NCBI RefSeq assembly: GCF_003293845.1
Contig: NZ_QLST01000019.1
Location: 1 to 43,156 of the forward strand
DNA length: 43,156 bases
Reading direction: 5' to 3'
Source of the DNA: Flavobacterium tibetense
GTDB taxonomy: Bacteria > Bacteroidota > Bacteroidia > Flavobacteriales > Flavobacteriaceae
This document shows positions 1 to 7,447 of this stretch, piece after piece (within the stretch, counting starts at the first letter, position 1; each line of letters begins with the position of its first letter). A model generated the notes under the pieces. The model was not told the origin of the DNA. It was given only the letters and a program-made list of their open reading frames with translations, and made no database searches. A program made the translations under genes and the position numbers.

Positions 1-838
1 TTCCTTTATTGTAAACGGGCACAAATCCAAAGCCAAGTAACGTAAAGTTAGAGGGTTTTCTAATCCCACTCTTTTCCTCGTTGATGGTTAGTTTGAGCTT
101 GTTCTTAAGGAACTTTTCAATCACTACGCTCGTAGCTTTCGCTTGATTATGGCTCTTGCAGTAGATACTAAAATCATCAGCGTAACGAACGAATTTATGT
201 CCTCTTCGGGTCATTTCTTTATCCAATTGATGGAGTAAGATGTTAGACAATAGTGGGCTTAAAGGAGAACCTTGCGGAACGCCTTTTCTTCGTTTTCGTA
301 GCTTTCCGTTGATTTTAATCGGTGCTCGAAGCCATTTGCGAATGAGTTGCATTGTGGTTTTGCATTTCACTTTTTGAAACAACAAATTCAGAAGTAAACA
401 ATGGTCAACTTCATCAAAGAAATTTTTCAAGTCAATATCCACAATGTGGTTCAGTCCTGAATGGATGTAGTCCCGTGCTTGTCCAACGGCTTGTCGGGCA
501 TTTTTGTTAGGTCTAAATCCAAAACTGCTGGGTTTGAATTCGGGTTCAAATAAAGGTGCGATGCTTTGTGAAACCGCTTGTTGCAACACTCGTTCGCTTG
601 TTGTGGGAACTCCCAATAATCGGGTTTTTCCGTTGCCTTTGGGAATTTCTATTCCTAAAATGGGTTGAATTTGATAATTTCCTTGTTTTATTTCCATAAT
701 TAACTGGTCTTTCTTTTCTGGGAATACCTTGCGGAGTTCTTTGATAGAAACGCCATCAACACCTGCACTACCTTTATTGGCAATGACGTGTTCCAATGCT
801 TTTTGAAAGTTGTATGGATGTACTACTTTTTCAATCAT
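1..838 (-). CDS. ltrA: Group II intron reverse transcriptase/maturase (partial)
   Basis: The start codon is at 836-838 and the frame stays open to the window edge, so the C-terminal maturase part is missing. The protein copies intron RNA into DNA and helps the intron splice. Visible RT motifs include an NKGSAGVDG segment near the N-terminus, a PKGNGKTRLLGVPT segment, an FGFRPNKNA segment, a VDIDLKNFFDEVDH palm motif, PQGSPLSPLLSNILL, and the catalytic RYADDF near 173-190. These are the RT blocks of bacterial group II intron proteins. It sits directly downstream of a structured, gene-free 460-base leader on the same strand that fits the intron 5' RNA. The presence or absence of the endonuclease domain cannot be judged, so the intron class is unknown. 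Confidence 0.93.
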   Translation of the reverse strand, partial: MIEKVVHPYNFQKALEHVIANKGSAGVDGVSIKELRKVFPEKKDQLIMEIKQGNYQIQPILGIEIPKGNGKTRLLGVPTTSERVLQQAVSQSIAPLFEPEFKPSSFGFRPNKNARQAVGQARDYIHSGLNHIVDIDLKNFFDEVDHCLLLNLLFQKVKCKTTMQLIRKWLRAPIKINGKLRKRRKGVPQGSPLSPLLSNILLHQLDKEMTRRGHKFVRYADDFSIYCKSHNQAKATSVVIEKFLKNKLKLTINEEKSGIRKPSNFTLLGFGFVPVYNKG

Positions 839-1297
839 CTTAGTTTTGTTTTAACCTGTTTTCGTTAAGTAGGGCTATCTACCTAGGCAAGATTCCATTA
901 CTTATTGAAAACCTCTTTGCGTTCAGTCCTTCCTTGTTTGTGAGACCTGTGCGGTATCTATTCACACCTCGTTGCTTTCAAGTACTATGACCTCTGCTGA
1001 CTTCTCTTTGTGATTAACTCGTAATCTAAGAGACCTCCCCTAGTAACCGCTTTTTCCTTCCGTCTATTCCTGGTACATCTACATGACAGTAATCTGATTT
1101 AGTAGCATGTTCAGAACACTGTTTTGGACTTCGTATTGCTGTGGATACTCATCCTTACTGCTATGCCTCTTATGTACTTTCTGTTCGTCAGTACAGACTT
1201 TTGCCGTTTGACTTCCTTCAGTGCATACCTCGCGGTAAACCACCTTGTCACGTACTAAACCTTCGAGACGTTACTCTCGCGGTTAAGGGACTCACAC
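1..1297 (-). mobile_element. Group II intron, 5' portion (RNA domains I-III plus ORF)
   Basis: Upstream of the reverse transcriptase, 839-1297 has no plausible gene but has the look of group II intron domain I: short GC-containing stems, and on the minus strand a start GTGTGAGTCCC at 1297 that fits the GUGYG 5' splice-site consensus. The boundary at 1297 is inferred from that motif only. The 3' end with domains V and VI lies outside the window. A 128-residue reading frame on the plus strand at 1141-1527 crosses this RNA and is treated as chance. Flanking 5' exon sequence starts with a hairpin at 1312-1380. Confidence 0.75.
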
Positions 1298-1311
1298 CCT
1301 CTGGAAAAATA

Positions 1312-1380
1312 ACACCCCGAAAATTAGTTTTTGTAGTCAAAATTTGTATTTTTGAACTATTTGAAAAGCTTTCGGGGTGT
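1312..1380 (-). other. Stem-loop next to the intron 5' boundary
   Basis: A perfect 10-bp inverted repeat, ACACCCCGAA at 1312-1321 and TTCGGGGTGT at 1371-1380, encloses a 49-base AT-rich loop. On the minus strand it lies about 15 bases upstream of the inferred intron start. Class C group II introns are known to insert just after terminator-like hairpins, so this may be the target structure; the long loop makes it a poor terminator in itself. Confidence 0.4.
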
Positions 1381-1554
1381 GTCCTGCATATGCAGGGCAC
1401 ACACAGCACCTACCCAAAAGGCGGGGTTTTGTGTTCCAAAGACAGTTTTGTGGTTAATGAAAGTTTAGTTTTTCAAATCAAGTTTTGTGGTAAAAGTCCC
1501 GCCCTTCGGGTAGCTGCAAAACGTTAAATATTTCATTTAAAGCATAAATAAAAC

Positions 1555-2199
1555 ATGTGCTTCAATTCCAAACAAACAAAACTAGCTTTAGAAGTCGAAA
1601 ACAGATTTAAAGCAACTATAGAAAAGAAAGAACTTTTCAAGCCTTCTATGGATATAAATGGTTTTGATTTTGGAATAAACCCAGTTATCATAGATGAAAA
1701 CCCAAATATCATTAAACATTACAATTGGGGTTTAATTCCTTCCTGGTCAAAAGACGAAGACATCAAAAAACTAACACTAAACGCAAGAATAGAATCAATC
1801 GAGCAAAAACCATCATTCAAGAATTCTATTAATAAAAGATGTTTGGTTATCGCTAATGGTTTCTACGAATGGCAATGGCAAGACAGTAAAGGCAAAAATA
1901 AAATCAAGTACGAAATTGGAATTGGAAATGAGGATTTATTCGCTTTTGCAGGAATCTATTCCCAATGGGTTAATCAAACCACTGGAGAAATTAAAGACAC
2001 TTATTCAATAGTTACCACACAAGCCAATCAACTAATGGCAGAAATCCACAACACCAAGAAAAGAATGCCAATCATTCTAAAACCAGAAGACGAATCCAAA
2101 TGGTTACAACACGAACCAATCAATAATTTTGCCTATCCCTATGAAATAAATCTAATAGCAACTAAATTAGATAATACTCCACAAGGTCTTTTATTCTAG
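1555..2199 (+). CDS. SRAP-domain protein (YedK/HMCES family, abasic-site DNA-protein crosslinker)
   Basis: This 214-residue protein matches the SOS response-associated peptidase fold in length and motifs. Family members bind single-stranded DNA and trap abasic sites by a thiazolidine link to the N-terminal cysteine. The second residue is Cys, which becomes the catalytic N-terminus after Met removal and fixes the start at 1555. Other active-site residues are visible: Asn76 in LNARIE, Glu105 in NGFYEW, and His165 in AEIHNTKKRMP. It is alone on its strand, downstream of the intron and upstream of a long gene-poor stretch. No LexA-type site was recognised. Family assignment is firm; a role in repair rather than as a mobile-element passenger is inferred. 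Confidence 0.95.
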   Translation: MCFNSKQTKLALEVENRFKATIEKKELFKPSMDINGFDFGINPVIIDENPNIIKHYNWGLIPSWSKDEDIKKLTLNARIESIEQKPSFKNSINKRCLVIANGFYEWQWQDSKGKNKIKYEIGIGNEDLFAFAGIYSQWVNQTTGEIKDTYSIVTTQANQLMAEIHNTKKRMPIILKPEDESKWLQHEPINNFAYPYEINLIATKLDNTPQGLLF

Positions 2200-2783
2200 T
2201 ACTCATATACAGATTATTATGAAGCGAAAGGTTCGGGCATTCTTGGTTTCCATTTTCCCGCTGTCCGTTAAACACGGTATCACTCCCATCGGGGCTAGAG
2301 AGTAATCAAATGGCTTTCTTGGTTTCTTTTTCTAATAGGAACGCTTCGCTGAGTTATTTGCGCCCACCCAGTCCATAGTTTATCCTGAGCTCTGCCGAAG
2401 GGCTCCCCACCGCACATGTGGTATTTTGTGTGTTTTTAGCACTTGTTTTACCCAAAGTAAGTCAATAAAAAAAGGCTCCCTGTTTTCAACTAAAGAGCAT
2501 AAATCCGTTAACCGTCATCCTGAGCTTGTCGAAGGGCCCTCGCGCACAGTCCGCCTTTTTTTATCCACTTACACCCAATCCAAAAACAAACGCTAAAAAC
2601 ACACAAAAACCACTCCCAAGCTATATTTACATAATAAGTGTTATAATGCCTTCCAATCCCCAATGCAACACCAACGGCAGTTATAACAGTTATTATGTAA
2701 AATAGCCGCACACCCCAACATCCCAACGCTCCCAGCCGCACCCACCCGTAGGAACATAGGAACGCTACCGCTACCGTAATTTG
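2200..2783. other. Gene-poor stretch with dispersed short repeats
   Basis: No convincing gene is seen. The stretch is richer in GC than the surrounding genes and holds two copies of a dispersed flavobacterial intergenic repeat: CCTGAGCTCTGCCGAAGGG around 2384-2402 and CATCCTGAGCTTGTCGAAGG at 2515-2534. A 92-residue minus-strand frame (2508-2786) ends inside the second repeat (LRQAQDDG is the translation of that repeat). It has odd codon use and is not called. Confidence 0.6.
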
Positions 2784-2785
2784 CA

Positions 2786-2981
2786 TTGTTTTTTGAAAAT
2801 GCCATACATTTCCAGTTCACTAACCACTAAAAACTGAACACTGAACACTGAACACTAACAAGGCATTATCAAAAATCAAATTTCCCGCACAAGCGTATGG
2901 TTTTCTTTTTATAATTTTTTCATGAAGATGAATTGTCAAACCGAGCGAAGTCGAGGTCGTCCAGCCAAAACAAAACCATAC
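2786..2981. repeat. Double-hairpin repeat, unit 1
   Basis: Two hairpins lie in series. The first pairs TTTTTTGAAAATGCC (2789-2803) with GGCATTATCAAAAA (2862-2875) around a loop that contains CTGAACA three times in tandem. The second pairs GTATGGTTTTC (2895-2905) with its near complement ending ACCATAC at 2981, and its loop carries a CCGAGCGAAGTCGAGG repeat (2941-2956). It is followed 235 bases later by a diverged copy. Confidence 0.75.
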
Positions 2982-3020
2982 CCTTCTTCAGCTACTGCCC
3001 TCGCACTAGGAAGTATCACA

Positions 3021-3206
3021 TTGTTTTTTGAAGATGCCTCCCATTTCCAGTTCACTGTACACTAAAAACTGACCACTGAACACTATAAAGGCATCCTCAA
3101 AAATCAAACCACCACAAGAGTGTGTTTTTCTTTTTTCTCATCTTCATAAAGCCACATTGTCAAACCGAGCGCAGTCGAGGTCGTCCAGCAAAAAAGAAAA
3201 CCACAC
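3021..3206. repeat. Double-hairpin repeat, unit 2
   Basis: This is a diverged tandem copy of the unit that begins at 2786, with a period of 235 bases. Both stems are kept although the sequence has drifted: the first pairs TTGAAGATGCC (3028-3038) with GGCATCCTCAA (3090-3100), and the second pairs GTGTGTTTTTC (3120-3130) with GAAAACCACAC (3196-3206). The loop again carries CCGAGCGCAGTCGAGG. Paired A-T to G-C changes in both stems indicate selection on structure or on palindromy. Confidence 0.75.
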
Positions 3207-3280
3207 CCTTGTTCACAAATCCTGATTGAATACCCCTAAAACCCCATTTCATAAGAAAATCAGAGTAAACATTTTTACAA

Positions 3281-3457
3281 AAAAAAGGATAAAAAAGAAG
3301 CCAAAGGTTTGTTCCGGGTATTCAAAAAAGCAAGTTCAAGCCTTCGGTTCCGGATAAAATCTCCATTCCGCCTTCAGCGAATAGTATTTTACCCAGAAAA
3401 CTTGCTTTTTTGAAACCCTCCACAAGGCAAGACGGCTTTCTTTTTTTTCCTTTTTTC
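3281..3457. repeat. Nested palindrome with two concentric stems
   Basis: An outer stem pairs an A-rich arm at 3281-3302 (ending AAAAAAGAAGCC) with a T-rich arm at 3434-3457 (starting GGCTTTC). An inner stem pairs 3321-3336 with 3399-3414, a perfect 16-bp inverted repeat (TTCAAAAAAGCAAGTT). It follows the two tandem hairpin units, and a TTTCCAGTTCAC box shared with them lies just downstream at 3487-3498. A 63-residue minus-strand frame inside it is regarded as a by-product. Confidence 0.65.
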
Positions 3458-3555
3458 TTTTGCAAAAATGTGTGTGAAGAACCTTGTTTCCAGTTCACAT
3501 TTCGCGCAACCAAAACAGGAAGACGAAAGGAATTAACCTTTTAAATCCTTGTATT

Positions 3556-3978
3556 ATGGACACAATTTTTATCAAATCCCACCGTGCCGGCATGCACTAT
3601 GCCAAACCGCATTTTTTCGTTTTAAACAAAGGATTAAACAGCGGCAGACCGCATCACGAAGCTTTTGTAAACAGCTTTGTATTAATCTTCCAAACCGAAG
3701 AACAAAAAGAAGACGTTTACTGGATAGCCATGAGCCTCTGGAAATCCAAATTCTGGCACCAATACCTTAGAGGTTCCGTTATTCCCTTCTTATCGCTTTA
3801 CGAATTCAAAAAAGAGTTCAATCCAAGGGCAACGCGAATGATGCGAGAACACGAGTTGCATAAAAAAAACATTCAAGCACTAAAGCTGCTGCAAGAACAA
3901 GAAAACCACTACAACAAAAACATCCACCTAATCAACGAGCTCAAAAACGCTATTATGATGAGGTATAGAAATAAGTAA
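3556..3978 (+). CDS. Conserved small protein of unknown function (DUF6943-like)
   Basis: The ATG at 3556 gives 140 residues starting MDTIFIKSHRAGMHYAKPHFFVLNKG. A longer frame opens at 3484, but its extra 24 residues are translated from the repeat region and are not believed. The conserved-looking core is KPHFFVLNKGLNSGRP followed by NSFVLIF and YWIAMSLWKSKFWHQYLRGSVIPF; the last third is charged and helical. I recall this pattern from a Bacteroidota family (DUF6943) often met in mobile regions, but cannot verify it. There are no transmembrane segments or catalytic motifs. A rho-independent terminator follows directly. Confidence 0.75.
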   Translation: MDTIFIKSHRAGMHYAKPHFFVLNKGLNSGRPHHEAFVNSFVLIFQTEEQKEDVYWIAMSLWKSKFWHQYLRGSVIPFLSLYEFKKEFNPRATRMMREHELHKKNIQALKLLQEQENHYNKNIHLINELKNAIMMRYRNK

Positions 3979-3982
3979 AAGT

Positions 3983-4015
3983 AAGCCTAGACTTGATTGT
4001 CTGGGCTTTTTTATT
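3983..4015 (+). terminator. Rho-independent terminator
   Basis: The stem AAGCCTAGAC / GTCTGGGCTT with a 5-base loop is followed by TTTTATTT. It ends the small gene that stops at 3978. Confidence 0.85.
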
Positions 4016-4060
4016 TAAAAAAAAATAAAATCGAAAGAGTTTACTTATATTTGAAAATAA

Positions 4061-4093
4061 AATTCGCTATTGGTTAGCAACGATTTGCGAATT
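4061..4093 (+). promoter_or_regulatory. Inverted repeat upstream of the 731-residue gene
   Basis: AATTCGC (4061-4067) and GCGAATT (4087-4093) form a 7-bp inverted repeat with a 19-base spacer, ending 23 bases before the start codon at 4117. A TATATTTG (4046-4053) that fits the Bacteroidota -7 box lies just upstream, so the repeat would fall in the 5' leader as a hairpin or operator. No clear -33 TTG is seen. Confidence 0.4.
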
Positions 4094-4116
4094 ATAAGAA
4101 ACTTAATAAATTAACT

Positions 4117-6312
4117 ATGAATATAGATAAAGAAGCATTTGAATATGCAATCCAAAAAATAGATGATGGTTTTATTTTTGAAAATTTTGCAGTTAGCTTT
4201 TTAAGTTCAACCCTCGGTTATGAATTTATTCCTGTTGGAGGAACTAAAGATAAAGGTGTTGATGGTTATCAACATACTTTTCACAGAAAGGGAAAAGAAA
4301 AAATTATATATCAACTTTCTACTCAACTTACTTACTCTGATAAAATTGAAGATACTATTTTAAAATTACAACAAAATAAAATTGAATTTGATGCGATTTA
4401 TTATGTTACCAACAGAAAACTTAACAATACTGATGCTTTAATTGAAACATTATATGAAAAATATAAAATTCAAGTAAGAATTTTTGATATCAGGTGGTTT
4501 GTTTCAAATTCCAATAATAATGAAAGTAGTATTAGAGCATATCATTCATATGTTGAGACATATCTTCACGAGTTTTCAAAACCCGGAAAATCACAAGTTA
4601 TTGCAAATCTAGACAGTGATTCTAGGTTGTATGTATTCTTAAGTCAGCAATTTGATGTCAAATCAGACGATTTCAAACTTGATGATTTGTTGGCAGATAC
4701 GCTAATCATTTATGCTTTGGAAGGTACAGATCCAGATAAAGAACTTTTAATGAATAAAAATGAAATTAAAGAAGCCATAAAAAAATATATAAAATTTGAT
4801 CCTCAATTACTCGATAGCAAAATAGATGAACGATTAGTTTCACTTTCAAGAAAGCCAAGAAAAATAAAATATCATACTCCTAAAGATGGTTATTGTTTAC
4901 CATATGAGACAAGGATTGAAATTGAAGAAAGAAATATAAAAGATGAAATACTGCTAAATACCTTTTTTGAACAAACAAAAAAACAAATTCAAAAATTCTT
5001 CAGTGATTTGAGTGTTAATGTAAAGGACATTCAAAAACTAATAACAGATATATTTAACAAAATTTATGAAAAGCAAGGATTAGAATTTTCAAATTTTGTA
5101 TTGAATGGTGATAATAAGTCAAATATCGAACAAGATTTATCTACAGTAATTGGTAATGTTGTAGATTCAAGTTCTGTGGTTTTACAGAATAAGGAAAAAG
5201 TTAAAACAGCAATTCATCTATCTATTAGAGAAATAATATACAATGGTACTGAAGAACAGCACAGGTTTCTAAAAAGTCTATCAAATACATATTTGATGAT
5301 GTTTATGCTTAAATGGGAACCAAAAGTTTCAACCTATTTCGAAACATTAGCTTCTAAATTAAATGTTTTTGTAGATAATTCGATAATTGTACCAGCACTT
5401 TCTGAACATTATCTTGATGAAAGTAATAAAAGGCATTGGAATTTATTAAAAAAAGCAAGTGAATCAGGAATCAAAATGTACATAAATGAGTCGCTTTTGG
5501 ATGAATTAGTATCACATTTTCAAAAAATCAATAATGTATATTATAAGGATTTTAAAGATAATGAAGAGTACTATTTATTTGATGATTATGAGTTACTTTT
5601 TATCGATGAAGTTTTAATAAGAGCATATTTCTATGCCAAAAAGAGAAATTTTGTAAAAACATTTGACGATTTTCTAAATAATTTTGTAGACCCAAATTTA
5701 AAATTCCTTAAAGATGAATTAATAATATACTTAAAAGATGTTTTTAATATTATTTATATTTCTAATGAATCATGGGACATAAAGATTGACCAAGAGGAAA
5801 AAGAAAAACTTACAATCAAACTAGAAGAAAAGAAAATTAGACCTAAAGCTGAAAGTGATGCTGAAATGATTTTGGCTATTTATCATTTGAGAAATAAAAA
5901 TAATGAATCATCCGACTCTGGTATTTTTGGTTATAAAACTTGGTGGTTATCGAAAGATACAAGTACATTTTGGGCTGTTGAGGAAGTATTAGGAAATAAA
6001 TATCCTATCAGTTGTTATATTAGACCTGATTTTATATATAACTATATAGCTCTTAAACCATCAACTTCAGAAGTAAAAGAAGCTTACAGTGAAATATTTC
6101 CAACAATGCTTGGTGTTAATTTGAGCTACCATATGCCTAAAGAAGTATCTGAAACAGTGAGACAAAAAATTAAAGAGTTTCATGACAAACCAACAGTAAG
6201 AATAAAACAAATACTAAAAAATCTAGGGGAAAAATTAAAATCTGACCCAAAACTTAGAAATAGACATTCAGTTGAATTATTTTTAGATAGTGAATTGAAA
6301 AAAATGCAATAA
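4117..6312 (+). CDS. Large single-gene nuclease-like protein, candidate defence protein
   Basis: This 731-residue protein begins with what looks like a Mrr/PD-(D/E)XK-type nuclease fold: Glu22 in the first helix, then GGTKDKGVDGY with Asp49 and IIYQLS with Gln66, the D...QxS/K arrangement seen in restriction-endonuclease-like domains. The middle is helical. Around residues 418-500 there is a PIN-like pattern, VFVDNSIIVPAL (Asp420), then LLDELVSHF (Asp462, Glu463) and an acidic stretch. No Walker motif is present. The gene stands alone between terminators, is very AT-rich and contrasts with the neighbouring genes, which suggests acquisition. Function in phage defence is inferred; I do not recognise a named system. 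Confidence 0.7.
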   Translation: MNIDKEAFEYAIQKIDDGFIFENFAVSFLSSTLGYEFIPVGGTKDKGVDGYQHTFHRKGKEKIIYQLSTQLTYSDKIEDTILKLQQNKIEFDAIYYVTNRKLNNTDALIETLYEKYKIQVRIFDIRWFVSNSNNNESSIRAYHSYVETYLHEFSKPGKSQVIANLDSDSRLYVFLSQQFDVKSDDFKLDDLLADTLIIYALEGTDPDKELLMNKNEIKEAIKKYIKFDPQLLDSKIDERLVSLSRKPRKIKYHTPKDGYCLPYETRIEIEERNIKDEILLNTFFEQTKKQIQKFFSDLSVNVKDIQKLITDIFNKIYEKQGLEFSNFVLNGDNKSNIEQDLSTVIGNVVDSSSVVLQNKEKVKTAIHLSIREIIYNGTEEQHRFLKSLSNTYLMMFMLKWEPKVSTYFETLASKLNVFVDNSIIVPALSEHYLDESNKRHWNLLKKASESGIKMYINESLLDELVSHFQKINNVYYKDFKDNEEYYLFDDYELLFIDEVLIRAYFYAKKRNFVKTFDDFLNNFVDPNLKFLKDELIIYLKDVFNIIYISNESWDIKIDQEEKEKLTIKLEEKKIRPKAESDAEMILAIYHLRNKNNESSDSGIFGYKTWWLSKDTSTFWAVEEVLGNKYPISCYIRPDFIYNYIALKPSTSEVKEAYSEIFPTMLGVNLSYHMPKEVSETVRQKIKEFHDKPTVRIKQILKNLGEKLKSDPKLRNRHSVELFLDSELKKMQ

Positions 6313-6460
6313 AAGGTAGCAATTAACATGGTTTTTCCTTTTTTCTTGCTTTAGAAATAATTTAAAGTTTGATTTATATCTTTATTTTAAAACAAAAATA
6401 GATATTCTATAAATATTAGTTTGAAACAGACATTTAGCTTATGAATGTTAAAACAAAAAA

Positions 6461-6484
6461 AACCTGAATTTTCATTCAGGTTTT
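6461..6484. terminator. Bidirectional terminator
   Basis: The stem AACCTGAA / TTCAGGTT with a 6-base loop is flanked by an A-run on the left and T-run on the right. It can serve both the plus-strand gene ending at 6312 and the minus-strand cassette ending at 6521. Confidence 0.75.
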
Positions 6485-6520
6485 CTCATGCTCAGTAAAG
6501 GTTACCAATCAAAACTGAGC

Positions 6521-6694
6521 TTATTTCTTTTTTGAGGTCAATTGCTTTAAAAGCAAGGTAACACCAAAACTCACTACTGCTCCAATAAAGGCTAAAACTA
6601 TTGTTTTCAAGACATCCGCTGAGGTTAAATTAGGGATAACACTCAATACAAATCCTCCAAAAGTTCCCGCCTTCAAAGTTAAAGAATTTTCCAT
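6521..6694 (-). CDS. Small hydrophobic protein, holin-like
   Basis: The start at 6694 gives 57 residues beginning MENSLTLKAG. It is preferred because it follows the stop codon of the upstream gene by one base (TAGAATG), whereas the longer frame back to 6784 reads through a dispersed repeat (MTLRQAQ). The protein has an amphipathic start, a membrane segment around LKTIVLAFIGAVVSFGVTLLL and a Lys-rich tail (KQLTSKKK). Size, single membrane span and position beside a DUF5675 gene are holin-like. The role is inferred from context only. Confidence 0.65.
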   Translation of the reverse strand: MENSLTLKAGTFGGFVLSVIPNLTSADVLKTIVLAFIGAVVSFGVTLLLKQLTSKKK

Positions 6695-6695
6695 T

Positions 6696-6977
6696 CTACC
6701 CAACATCAGTTTCGGGCTTAACCTCATCTTTTTTGTTGCGTAAATTATCTTCTTGAGCCTGCACTGAGCTTGTCGAAGTGTCAACAGTAATTTGGCTTAC
6801 TGCTGATAAAACACCGCCTGCAACGGCAGCATAACCCGCAACGGTTACAACAACAGCAGGTAGAGCTACTGGAGCAGCTACAATGCTTCCACTTACTGCT
6901 AATAAGGCTAATCCAATGGTGCGCAACACCTTAAAAAATTTCGGAGTGGGTGCCTTGGCACGTTCTACTATATTCAT
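6696..6977 (-). CDS. Small membrane protein of phage-derived cassette
   Basis: This 93-residue protein starts MNIVERAKAPTPKFFKVLRTIG and then has a long Ala/Val/Gly-rich hydrophobic stretch (about residues 22-60), enough for one or two membrane helices. The hydrophilic tail contains VDTSTSSVQAQ, which is the in-frame translation of a dispersed intergenic repeat (6763-6783), so the C-terminus has probably been altered by repeat insertion. It is followed after one base by the holin-like gene and preceded by a DUF5675 gene, all minus strand. No known family was recognised. Confidence 0.65.
   Translation of the reverse strand: MNIVERAKAPTPKFFKVLRTIGLALLAVSGSIVAAPVALPAVVVTVAGYAAVAGGVLSAVSQITVDTSTSSVQAQEDNLRNKKDEVKPETDVG
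6763..6783. repeat. Dispersed repeat inside a coding sequence
   Basis: ACTGAGCTTGTCGAAGTGTC, the same element as at 2515-2534 and 7418-7441, lies in frame within the small membrane protein gene (6696-6977). Confidence 0.7.
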
Positions 6978-7007
6978 AATCTTTCTTTTTATAATCCTGT
7001 AAAGGAT

Positions 7008-7400
7008 CTATTGTACAATCAATTCCACACTTTCTTTGTTATCCAAAGCTTTATAAACCAATCCTTTCAACTTCACAAAAGCTTTTCTAGATAGCAAACC
7101 CAATCCAGGTCCAGAAAGTTTCGTCACCGGAGCAATACAGCCACGCAATTCCTTTTGCGCATGATTGGCAGGATGTATCAAAATATACGTTCTGTTCGGT
7201 ACATCCACCAATTCCAAATGCCATTTGTATTTCGCACTATATCGCTTTCTAATAAAATATTTCCCTTCAGGAATACAGGAAATCCCACGCTCATTTCGCT
7301 TCCAAGGCAATTCAATCGTATAACAAATCAATTTGCCCTCACATTCCAATTTTCCATTCGTTCCTTCAGGGAAATAAGTTCTAGTTAAAAATAATACCAT
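7008..7400 (-). CDS. DUF5675 family protein
   Basis: This 130-residue protein matches the DUF5675 pattern: RTYFPEGTNGKL at the start, then LICYTIELPWKRNERGISCIPEGKY, HLELVDVP, and ILIHPANHAQKELRGCIAP. The HPAN...GCI arrangement with conserved His and Cys recalls small L,D-transpeptidase or peptidase-like folds; catalysis is not established for the family. Members are common in Bacteroidota prophage remnants next to small hydrophobic genes, as here. It lies downstream of the 252-residue gene, with a dispersed repeat in the gap. Confidence 0.85.
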   Translation of the reverse strand: MVLFLTRTYFPEGTNGKLECEGKLICYTIELPWKRNERGISCIPEGKYFIRKRYSAKYKWHLELVDVPNRTYILIHPANHAQKELRGCIAPVTKLSGPGLGLLSRKAFVKLKGLVYKALDNKESVELIVQ

Positions 7401-7417
7401 TTTCTAACTATTTCTTT

Positions 7418-7441
7418 TGTCAGACTGAGCTTGTCGAAGTC
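7418..7441. repeat. Dispersed repeat between two cassette genes
   Basis: TGTCAGACTGAGCTTGTCGAAG plus two bases, the full form of the repeat found also at 2515-2534 and 6763-6783. It occupies most of the 47-base gap between the genes at 7008-7400 and 7448-8206. Confidence 0.75.
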
Positions 7442-7447
7442 TATCGA

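Noticed and set aside
1141..1527. 128-residue plus-strand frame
   Set aside because: It crosses the antisense of the group II intron 5' RNA and the exon hairpin; no coding character is seen.
2508..2786. 92-residue minus-strand frame
   Set aside because: It ends in the translation of a dispersed repeat (LRQAQDDG), has a Trp/Cys-rich odd composition and lies in a repeat-dense noncoding region; I do not call it a gene.
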